Positions 48,001 to 56,900 of a DNA stretch of 64,000 bases are shown here, piece by piece. Numbering within the stretch: the first letter of the stretch is position 1; every line of letters begins with the position of its first letter. The notes under the pieces were generated by a model. The model had not been told where the DNA came from, did not search any database, and was given only the letters and a program-made list of their open reading frames with translations. Position numbers and translations under genes: made by a program. The DNA is from Chondrosia reniformis. Taxonomy: Eukaryota > Porifera > Demospongiae > Chondrillida > Chondrillidae. The stretch lies in NCBI GenBank assembly GCA_947172415.1, contig OX359191.1, forward strand, positions 8,107,130 through 8,171,129. Direction: 5' to 3'.

Positions 48001-51000
48001 AGCTGAAACAGTTGTGAACACCAACTCCATTATGAGGACAGTCCAAGATAAATGATTCATTTCCATCACAAGCCAAGTCATCCAGAAGAATATTTCCCAC
48101 ACCAAATCCAAAGGAACCTGATCCTCTGGCCTCAACAGCCCCTGGAAAACCAAGTTGATTGCAGACCACATTAGCCTCTTCCATTCCCCATTCATCATCA
48201 CAAATAAAACCCCATTCTCCATTGAAATAAATATCAACATTTCCTTCATGTTCAAAAGATCCTCCTGCGAGTCTTAATGTTCCGTCTTCAACATAGTCAT
48301 CTACAGTTTTGACAGTTGACAATCAAGTTGAATCACAACTTAATTTTTTATACAATTTTAACTATTTAAGATTTTCCTAAAGAGCTACAGTACCGTCTGT
48401 CCACTTACTGTAAATCAAATCTACCTAAAGTGAAGTTTTGCCTTATTCCAACATTTTAAAAGGCCCTTGTAAATTTAATGTACGTACAGTATTTATCTGT
48501 ATAGAAGCCGAGCTCAAATAAAGGCTGGATCTTGTTTAGAGGCCCGGATCAGCTGGGCTATTCTTAAATAGAAGCCGGGTCTTAAATAGAAGCCAGGCTC
48601 AAATAGAAGCTGATCTCGAAAAGCGGCCGAATTTGTCAAATCAACATGCCGGTCGAGGTGCGAACCGATCACGACGTCTGACCAGTTTCCGCTGCAGTAG
48701 CGATGTCAAAGCGAAAGTCCTACAATGTCTCCGTCAAGTTAAAGGCCATGGAGTGTGCTTTGAATATCTATACCAATACCAATTTTAACATAGAAGCCCA
48801 GCTCGAATAGAAGCCAGGCTCGAATAGAAGCCCAGCTTGAATTGAGGCCGGGTCAAATATGACTGGAACGAAATAGAAGCCGGGGCTTCTATTCGGACAA
48901 ATACGGTATACAAATGACAAAAACCATATACTGTATATGTACTGTATTTTGAATTGGTGAATTAGTTACTATATAAGGAATCATACTGCAATTTCTTGAA
49001 TACACAGATTTGCAGTCTTTTGGAGAAGGAAATATTTCACCAGTTACATAGTCACTATCAATAAAAGTTATCCATGGAATCAAGGCTTATCTTCTGTATG
49101 ATAGAAGGAGGTTTTTGTTGCAGTTGATTTAAACATTTCATGTTGTCAATCACAACATTTTGATTTAAAAGAATTCTAATAGTTTAAATACTCTCATTAT
49201 TCAAGGGTTTTAATGCACCCAGATGTACAAACACCGCTTTACTTTTTTTATAAAAGCTGGGTTACACAGAAATGGTAAACAGTAGTATCAGTTAGAATAT
49301 ATACATGTAAGTAAATAATACAACTCAATCCATCTATGTTTATATACATACATACACTGACACAATGCAACCAGATCAAGTAGCCTCTTACCAGTGGAGC
49401 AAATCACACCAGCAGCTTCAGAGCTGAAACAGTCGTGGACACCAATTCCAGAGTGACGACAGTCAAGGAGACTACTCTCATTGCCATAACATCCCAGCTC
49501 ATCCAAGAGAAGAGTTCCATTTCCAAATCCAAAATGAGCAGTGACTACAGCTTGGGAAATGCCTGAAAACCCCAACTCCCTGCAGGCCACATCTGCCTCT
49601 TCTTGTCCCCAACCATCATCACACACATAGCCCCATACACCTCCAGCATAAACTTCAACATTTCCTTCGCCTAGAGCAGCTCCTCCTACTAGACGAATTG
49701 GACCTAGAATGGAAGTGAAAATATGTAAATATGATTATACTACCAAAACTTACTAAATATTTTTGCTATATGATAACTATTGGTTACTGCATACTCACGT
49801 TCACAAACTACTCCTGCTGCCTCAGAGCTAAAACAGTCATGAATTCCAATCCCTCCATGTCCACAGTCCAATAGAGTATTTTCATTTCCAATGCAATCCA
49901 ACTCATCTAAAAAGACATTGCCCATTCCATTTCCAAATTCAGCTCTTGACGTAGTCAGCACAATCCCAGGATAGCCAAGCTGCCTACATACTACCATAGC
50001 TTCTTCTTCTCCCCATGAATCATCACATATAAAACCCCAGATCCCATCTATCAAGATGTCAACATTTCCTTCTCTAGGCAAATTTCCACCAACTAAACGA
50101 ACATCACCATGTCCATCTGTAAAAGGATAAGAACAGGTGGCATTATTATCAATCCAATTTGACCAAAACTAGCTCCTTTTATTCTAATTCATTTTTATTT
50201 TGCCTAATGCCTGCAAGTTAACAAAGCCAACTAATGCTATAAGTTGGATCAAAATAACACCCATTTTATTTTGAAAAACACAAAGCTCTTTTCTTCTTAG
50301 CTTACCAGGGTAAGAGCAGATTACACCGGCAGCTTCAAAAGGTCCACAGTCATGAAATTCAGATGCGGTGCAGTCTTGAAGGGAGGTTTCATTTCCAAAG
50401 CATTCCAAATTATCCAGATGGAGAGTTCCATTCCCAAATCCAAATTGAGCAAAGGAGAGGGCTTGGGCAGCACCAGTGTAGCCTAGCTGGTTGCAGACTA
50501 CAGTTGCTTCCAACAAATCCCAATCATCATCACACACATAGCCCCATTCACCATCGATATACACTTCAACATTGCCCATCATATTATCGCTTCCATTTCC
50601 AACCAAACGAACAGTGGCTAATAGAGCATAACAATAGTAAAATATCAACTAATGCAAATAAGAAGAACTGGGAAGAACTGAAAATGTTGTGTTATTTCAA
50701 TGAACTTACGATTGCATATTACTCCAGCAGCTTCAAAAGAAAAACAGTCATGATTACCCACACCAGAATGTGGACATTCAAGTATGTTTGCCTCGTTTCC
50801 CACACAATCAACTTCATCCAATAGAAACAAGTTCCTATCTACTGGTCCAAAATCAGGAGAAGCAGTATCTGCTCCTGGAAACCCAAGTGAATTGCAGACA
50901 ACTGTACCATCTCTTATATCCCAACTATCATCACAGACAGGTCTCCATGTAAAATTAAAAAACACTTCAACATTTCCTTCAGAATTAGTCCTTCCACCAA

Positions 51001-52683
51001 CCAAGCGAACATCTCCTTCGTCTACATACAAAGATTTAAAGTTTAAAGTATATTGAACAGTGGTAGACATGGTAAAATAACTGAGCTGGCATGCTTACAA
51101 GCCTAAAATGGCGGTTACATTAGTACTATCAAGGTAGGAATATCTCTCGAGTTTTAAGCCCTTTAATTACCATTGATGTCATTTATTTAGAAGGATGGTT
51201 AAACTACCTCAATGATGAAATGTGCTCTTTTCGGACACCTGATGGTGTACTACTACAAACCTATATCCTGAAATATGGTCACATGAATTTAATTGTTTGC
51301 TTTTGAAAGTGTAAATAGTTTGTTTTTATTGATAATAAATTGTTTATCCATTGACAATTAGGCCACCCAAATACATTTCTGATCATTGTAAAATGAAAAT
51401 TTTTGGAGCAACTAGAAAACATCGTTTATATAAGTAACAATAAAAACTTGTATTTTGAGTTTAAAAACTCGTGGGGCTGCCGCCCCCCGAATTAATTCGA
51501 ACTACTTGGCCGTGCCCAAGTGTTTGCATGTTTGTGATCAACATACGTAAATAATTCATGTTAAAAAACTTACCATGGAGTGGCCTCACTCAAGTACCTT
51601 GGGCAAAAATCATCCAAAACTATATTTCATAGCTTAATTACGATACTCACAAATATGCAGAGGTATGCTTTATGGCGTAGCAAATTGTAATACACACATC
51701 TTAATTTTTCCCATTATCCTATTACGAACACTATAATATAATAACACAAATAAAAATCGGATCTCGATTTAACCATAAAAATCGTGTACTTCGAATGAAA
51801 ATAGATTTGCATCAATAACTTACCATACATAAATTCACGGATATATTTCTTGTGTTAGGGTATTAGTAATAACCGCAAACCCACACCAAAAAGCTAACCA
51901 GAAACACAAACTTTATTGAGGTGGCCTTTGATCAATGCTCCCCTTTTGGCAACGAAGATGTGTCACGTGACCTCTTTAAGAGTTCCGTATTCTCCGTTCG
52001 GAGACCAAAATATTTTGATGGGTTTGTTATAGAGAAAAAATTACTTATTTCTAACTTTGCAGTCACTCACATTTCTTAGCCATAGACGAGTAGTTAAGCG
52101 CATATTCTAGTATACAGCAGTATAGATTGCAATATTGCCGTTTTTCGTGCACTCTAAACTCCGATAATTCGGCTAGCGCAAGACATTGATGCATACGTAA
52201 CTCCTATATAAGCGTATGAAAGTAGGTACCAATACCACATTACAATAACTGTAATCAATCAGAGAATAGGTGAGATGGCTACACGCGTGCAATAGAAAAG
52301 ATACCAAAGTACCCATGCATCTACAATAAATTATTAAAATATGAGAAATAAACTTTGATGAACAAGTATTTATTACACTACGTATACGTTCTGGAGAATT
52401 CAATCAAATAAGTAAATGAAGGGAAGGTCAAAAGACGGTCACATGTGCAAAGGTTTAGGTGCAAATTGGCGACTAAGGTGAACGCATATCAAAGCACCTC
52501 TAACTTTGAACTTTCATTTATTATTATATCATTCGCTAAACCTTAGACTCTGTCAAATTCTGGAAGGTCACAAGACGGCCCCACAGGCACTGAACTACTG
52601 GTATCATTCTTACCTTGAGCTGATGCTATTTTCGTTACTAGCAATACCACGACAGCCACAAAGAAGCGACTAGACTTCGCCAT
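26092..52683 (-). CDS. Giant SRCR/sushi transmembrane receptor, 37 SRCR domains
   Basis: Forty-five exons keep frame over 26.6 kb and sum to 12,882 coding bases, about 4,293 residues. Order: signal peptide, 37 scavenger-receptor cysteine-rich domains, two sushi (CCP) domains, one membrane helix and a cytoplasmic tail of about 46 residues. The SRCR units show the usual pattern: VRLV.G....EG.VE...., GEWG.VCDD.W, A.VVC.QLG., .LDDL.C.GNE..L..C.H.G and HNC.....AGV.C. Most carry six cysteines. Sponges are known for such SRCR-sushi receptors; one in Geodia was proposed to take part in cell aggregation. The extracellular size suggests adhesion or microbe binding, which is inference. Nearly every domain is one exon with phase-1 ends, so skipping any of them keeps frame. 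Separate entries give exon coordinates. Confidence 0.95.
27101..27365 (+). repeat. Dispersed repeat family C, copy 1
   Basis: This receptor intron (27026-27382) contains GAATTACTTGGCTGCTTTGT and TTAACAATCCTGACCCTTAA, then AACAATATAGGGGCTGCTGC. The same order appears at 37010-37270, and the first part again near 51460 and 58420. Confidence 0.7.
27383..28264 (-). other. SRCR receptor: two sushi (CCP) domains
   Basis: Exon 28079-28264 encodes MPCPANPEVRFGTISTG through SLTCDVTYEPVGASMRLCDH to GEWTAEDMSCQR, a four-cysteine sushi unit. Exon 27383-27625 encodes ISCVDAPTLENSVEPTYEY through VSVSYSCLTDYAPKGIEWMV and ECKLDPTTNTGYWFGADNLP to DGCIYDE, a second, longer one. Both exons are phase 1 at both ends and lie between the last SRCR domain and the membrane helix. 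Confidence 0.88.
30905..30990 (+). repeat. Dispersed repeat family A, diverged copy
   Basis: TGAAAGGGGAAATCCCAAAA then ACAGCTATCTGGCCCA corresponds to GAAGGGTGGAATTCCCAGAA and ACAGCTGTCTGGCCCA of better copies. It lies in a receptor intron. Confidence 0.55.
31027..31297. mobile_element. Miniature inverted-repeat element in a receptor intron
   Basis: The left end TACCGTATAGCGGGAAAATT and the right end, whose reverse complement reads TACCGTATAGTGGGAACATT, form terminal inverted repeats about 271 bp apart. The interior has several GCCAAAT blocks in both orientations and no coding frame. The TACCGTAT end is shared with the element at 48485-48908. Confidence 0.85.
33660..33835. repeat. GC-richer insert in a receptor intron
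   Basis: The 770-bp intron inside SRCR domain 30 (33158-33927) holds a stretch with much higher GC than its surroundings, including two related pieces GGTAGCACTGGTGAAGGCCC and TTGTAAGTGGTGAAGGCTTA. It looks like an inserted repeat of unknown type; no coding frame is convincing. Confidence 0.4.
35876..36365. repeat. 41-bp minisatellite, about twelve copies
   Basis: The unit CATAAACAACAACATACAAC plus AAACTCAAACAGTCATAGACC repeats about twelve times with few changes (CACAC for CATAC, CATACAG for CAAACAG). It starts next to the exon of SRCR domain 27, in the intron before it. No spacers separate the units, so it is not a CRISPR array. Confidence 0.95.
37010..37270 (+). repeat. Dispersed repeat family C, copy 2
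   Basis: TTGAATTACTTTGCTATTTT, TTTTAACAATTCTGACCCTT and AAACAATATAAGCAGGCCCT follow the same order as 27101-27365. It sits in the intron between domains 25 and 26 of the receptor gene. Confidence 0.7.
38545..38605 (+). repeat. Dispersed repeat family A, short copy
   Basis: CAGGGTCACTGAGGAAGGGT through GAAATTCCCTGAAACAGCTG and TCTGACCAAGTG matches the family core. It lies just 3' of the exon of SRCR domain 23. Confidence 0.7.
39137..41926 (-). other. SRCR receptor: domains 17 to 22, second copy of a six-domain block
   Basis: Exons: 41597-41926 (17), 40805-41452 (18 and 19 fused in one exon), 40343-40663 (20), 40068-40256 and 39654-39785 (21, split), 39137-39463 (22). Order, fused exon and split exon repeat those of domains 11 to 16. 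Matches include DHEYEGRVEVYFEGEWGGIC, EKELRLAGGEFRSGRLEI and ESQYEGRIEVYVDGKWGTIC. Confidence 0.9.
42060..45156 (-). other. SRCR receptor: domains 11 to 16, first copy of the six-domain block
   Basis: Exons: 44839-45156 (11), 44023-44649 (12 and 13 fused), 43505-43828 (14), 42748-42942 and 42480-42611 (15, split), 42060-42386 (16). Matching partners of the second block are DHEYEGIVQFYWNGRWGGVC, EKELRLEKGGFRSGRLEI and SSQYEGRIEVYLNGSWGTIC. The exon pattern single, fused pair, single, split, single is identical. Confidence 0.9.
45317..51021 (-). other. SRCR receptor: domains 1 to 10
   Basis: Ten single-exon domains: 50710-51021, 50306-50617, 49799-50116, 49392-49703, 47974-48300, 47241-47552, 46779-47105, 46236-46562, 45763-46098 and 45317-45625. 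They are the most uniform of the array, with a recurring ending of the type CPHNGIGNHNCFSFEAAGVIC, pointing to recent unit duplication. Domain 9 has CWQLGYP where the others have C(R/N)QLG. Domain 6 has CNQFGY. Confidence 0.92.
48485..48908. mobile_element. Miniature inverted-repeat element in a receptor intron
   Basis: The left end TACAGTATTTATCTGTATAG and the right end, whose reverse complement reads TACCGTATTTGTCCGAATAG, are inverted repeats continuing into AAGCC. Inside are many copies of AATAGAAGCC(GGG/AGG) motifs and a GC-rich middle (near 48640-48700), possibly captured DNA. It occupies much of the 1.1-kb intron between domains 4 and 5. Confidence 0.85.
51455..51545 (+). repeat. Dispersed repeat family C, partial copy
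   Basis: GTTTAAAAACTCGTGGGGCT through CGAACTACTTGGCCGTGCCC matches the left part of family C. It lies in the first intron of the receptor gene (51022-52613), which otherwise holds AT-rich sequence without a clear frame. Confidence 0.6.
52614..52683 (-). other. SRCR receptor: signal peptide exon and start
   Basis: The exon encodes MAKSSRFFVAVVVLLVTKIA followed by SAQ, a classic signal peptide with a likely cut after ASA. It ends in phase 1 before GTAAGA and joins in frame to GDVRLVGG of domain 1. An upstream in-frame ATG at 52725 would add 14 residues ahead of the hydrophobic core; I prefer the ATG at 52683 because it leaves a normal signal peptide. Confidence 0.9.
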
Positions 52684-52757
52684 AGTCGATCCTTCGGTGA
52701 CTTTTCGGGGTGGGGTAGCAGGCAAGCCCTTTACAGGGCGGTCTCAATGAATACAAT

Positions 52758-52857
52758 TAACTAATCAATGAATATGTTTGGATTCCAGGATGATCACGAC
52801 TCAAATGGTGGGAGATCACAAATGCAACCAAATAATCATATTCATTGATTAGCTCAG
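52758..52857. repeat. Inverted repeat upstream of the receptor gene
   Basis: CTAATCAATGAATATG on the left is matched exactly by CATATTCATTGATTAG on the right, about 70 bp apart. It lies roughly 80 bp upstream of the receptor start codon. Confidence 0.75.
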
Positions 52858-53028
52858 CTTTAAAGTGTAACCTATTATGGGGTGCTGGTGTCCTGGAAGT
52901 TACGAGCAAGATATAAAGAAAGGCACTATGGGATGGCCAGGACTCAACTCCAGGGCAGAGAAGAGAAAAAAAGAAAAGAAAAGTGACACCCCTACCATCA
53001 ACACCTGCCCAAACTGATTAAACCATAT

Positions 53029-53264
53029 TAACTCATATGTGCAATTAAAAGCACTGTAGCCAGATAATTGTTCAGGATGAGTTCAAGTCACTTATTTGAG
53101 GGGCAAACCCCAAATTCTTTAACTTCACTTTCCTGATTAACTGTGTTATGACCAAATGTTAGATTATAATAAATGTTTGAACTACATTGTAAAGTTGTAT
53201 TTATTGCTGAAAACAAAATTTGGTGTGTTATTCCAAAACAACATGGCATTGCTCAAAACTTGAT
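53029..53264. repeat. Direct duplication, distal copy
   Basis: This segment repeats 53729-53977 at high identity, for example CACTTTCCTGATTAACTGTG and GCTCAAAACTTGAT at its end. The other copy contains the last codons of the BTB gene. Confidence 0.9.
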
Positions 53265-53728
53265 CCAAGGACATATAATACTGTACACATTAGCATTCCT
53301 GAGACTATGGTATTAGTGGCATATTTAAACAAAGAAACATATAGAATAACAAAATTCAGCAAGTGAGTAAATAATTAACTTGATTTTGTTTCTGAGGAGG
53401 AACACATACTTGGGGATATTTCATGATCATGATGCTAGGCTTGTTATATAACACTAGTCCTCATTGGAAGTGAAAACAGAAGTAATATGTACAAGAATTC
53501 TTATATACTCCTATTTTTATTCTCTAATTACAAATGTACAGAAGTGCCTCTATATCCTCTCATATCCTAATAAACAAATCATCAACTGTATCTATTTCAT
53601 GTACTTATGTATACACCACACATCATATCATCATACCATACTTTAAATTTGTTATCACTATCAGAGAGTATGGTAGTATCATGCAGAGAGTAATCTAAGT
53701 TGGGTGCCAAAAAATGATGGATAAAGTT

Positions 53729-53977
53729 ATTAATTCATATGTGCAATTAAAAGCACTGTAGCCAGATAGCCAATTAAGCAATTGTTCAGGATGAGTTCAA
53801 GTCACTTGTTTTAGGGGCAAACCCCAAATTCTTTAACTTCACTTTCCTGATTAACTGTGTTATGACCAAATGTTAGATTATAATAAATGTTTGAACTACA
53901 TTGTAAAGTTGTATTTATTGCAGAAAACAAAATTTGTTGGTTATTCCAAAACAACATGGCATTGCTCAAAACTTGAT
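53729..53977. repeat. Direct duplication, gene-proximal copy
   Basis: It matches 53029-53264 and overlaps the final four codons and stop of the BTB gene (53966-53977). A minus-strand AATAAA (TTTATT near 53919) is present in both copies, so both may carry a poly(A) site. Confidence 0.9.
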
Positions 53978-56900
53978 ACTTTTGGTGCTCTTTGATGTTC
54001 GACTGACATCACTGTATCCTAGCAAATCCAGCAAAGCCTTGTGATCTAAATGGTGTAGTTGTGAGGAACATGAATAATATATCACAAGTATCTATGGTTA
54101 ATGTGTGAATCTAAATAATACTATCAAATTTGAATACTTCCAACAAAAGCTATTTAATTATAAAACTTCTGCATTCTGCTTTCCAGTGAGTTCAAGGTTG
54201 CAAACCAGACTCAAATAAGAGAACTAACGGTGTAGCATGGAGTTTGTTATAATATGGAGAGGATGTCAGATAGAATAACATCAAATTAATATTATTTCTC
54301 AATATGTACAAATAGCAGCAAGCAAAGCAGGGGTAGAGATATGAAACAATGAACACACCAGGATCCTCCACCTTATTGTAATTGACCAACAGGTAATGTG
54401 AGGCAGCATTTAGGAGCAAGGTTGCAGAATGGCAACTACCAACGTAATACAATGGAACTACCACCTGTAAATATGCAAAGAATACATCACATATACCTAA
54501 GCTATATACATACATATGTATATAAACACATGCATGAGTCATAATTTCAAAGTAACTAATATTTTCAGAGGCAAAAAAACTTTTGAGGAATCTCAATAAA
54601 TATACATATATATAGCTACACAAGCCCTCAGATTTAAACAGTCTCAAAAATTACATCGCCATTGTGTCAGGAAGCTCACCTCATGATCAATCTGCTTGCT
54701 TAGAATGACCTCACACTGTCGTCTCATTGGCTCTAGTAAAAATTGATCAGCTGCTGCCATTAACTGTGGCAAAGACATTGGATAGTATATAGTACCATGA
54801 CTACCAACCCCATCTACACAAGTAATACATGGCTAAATAATACTGCATCTTACGTACTTCCACTCCTAGGTTTAAATCTTCCCTTGTAAAATGACAACTT
54901 CCTGTATATAAGTATTCTAACAGGATTCTTACAACTTTTGAATCCATGTCAGCAAGTTTCACCTGCAAAATGAAGACATGTAAGCATTTAACACATGGTG
55001 CAATTACATGTGAATGATTAAATATCAATATCACCATAAATAATTTGTATAATCAACAAAGGATACATTTATTTATTACTTTTCTTTACAGATTAATGAG
55101 CTAAGTATGCAACAATTGTCACAATTATTCCTATAATAGGATGTTTTAGTCTGTAAATCTTCATCAGTTAGATATAATTGTGACAAGTGAATAAATAAGA
55201 GGAACCTGTATAAATATGAATCTTACGTCCATTATTAGTCTTTACATACCTTATCATTAGCATGTACTAATCAAAAACAAAACTGAAGACATTAGCACAT
55301 ATAACAGTGATCAAATACCAACCCCAGAAACAATTTGTATAATCAGAAACTGACACATCCAAATCGTTAGTTGTATATGCCTCCCTCTTAATCATGTACT
55401 AATCATTTATGTGTAATATGAGAAGTTACACATATATTAGGACAGACATAGTTTTCATTTGTCTTTTGGTAATGTAAACAAACACATCGTACACTGTCTG
55501 ATTGTCAACATTTAAACTAAAAACAACTTAACTAGTTCAAAAAGTCTGCAAGAAGTTGCATTGCATTATTATCAATATTTGTGTCTGCAATGATGACCAC
55601 TGAAAGTAATTTGATAACAACTGGACTAGATTCAGTGTGTACACAGATAATGACTTAATATTATGAGATTTTTGTATAAGTACGTATTCTATATATGTAC
55701 ATTCTATTTTGGAGATTAACTTTTAAATTGTACAAAAGGAAATTATTAGAATATAATTACATATGTTCATAAAAACTGCCTCTTACACATGTGACTCAAT
55801 ATCATCGAATTCAGAGTCTATGATAATACCATAGCTTGTAGGACATCTATGAATCTATAATACCATAGTTCATACCTTAGACACTCTAAATACGGTCTAT
55901 CACACATGCCAAATGTCTTGAATACCATTAAATGTATCATGTATGTGTACATCCAACCTGGAACTATGTCTGAGCACTTTGGTGTCGAGACAAAAACATA
56001 GCTTTGATAGAAACTAAATCAGATGTTACAGTAACATCCAGTGGATAGAGGTAGCCTATTCACAAGCTTACTTCCTGTCTCTTGTTTGTGCCCCAGACTT
56101 GAGATGCCATCATTGCCTTGAATACAGCACTCTGTGCACACAACACCAGTCTGTGAGCATGAAATCGCTTGCCATCCTCAGAAATTAAAACCACATCACT
56201 AAAAGTAAAAACATCTACTATGAATACTGTAGAATATACAATCTCATACAAATGGAATGCAGCAGAAACACTAACCTAAAGGTTGGATTATTGACAAATA
56301 CTGAAAGATCAAATAAGGGCTCTGAAATAGTAGAAAAACACAAATTCATATAAAGTACTCATTGAATTGAATTAATTTTGCCCATATAAACATATGGACA
56401 GTGTGACACATTCAAAAGGTAATCCTATAAAATTGCTCTCCTGAGTAATGTGTAATCAATCAATCAATCAATCACCCATGGGCTTTATCCCCTTTGCAGG
56501 GGGTAGCCTGTACACATAATATACACAAACACAGTAGTTAACATGGCGGAAAAAAGATAAATACTCTATATGTAATGTGTAATAGTAAATGAAAGACATA
56601 CGTACGTACATACCAATGACTAACTAAAGATTATGGTGTTAAGAATTTAGATAGATTGGATCTACTGTAAACGCATTAGGAGATGGTGATTGTACAAGAT
56701 TGGGTGATACGTATGCCAAAGAGGAGGATTAATAATATTGTATACATTTACGTAATAGTATCTCTTATGAAAGGATTCAGGTACAGTTTAAAATGAGTGT
56801 TACCATTAAATACATACACATATATAGCTTAAATTAAACTTACAGAACAAAATTATCCTACCTTCATCCTTGATAAATTATGCTAATAAGTTCTAATTAG

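Larger units (their letters stand above)
52684..53965. other. Intergenic between the receptor start and the BTB gene stop
   Basis: 1,282 bp with no convincing gene. It holds a foldback at 52758-52857, an A/G-rich tract near 52960-52985, and one copy plus most of a second copy of the 53.0/53.7-kb duplication. The receptor promoter should lie in the first few hundred bases above 52683. Confidence 0.6.

Noticed and set aside
54192-54358. Continuation of the BTB-gene frame past 54359 to a stop at 54192.
   Set aside because: The donor at 54358 and the acceptor at 54046 give an in-phase terminal exon with a sensible tail. The read-through adds a hydrophobic, low-quality sequence, though intron retention is possible.
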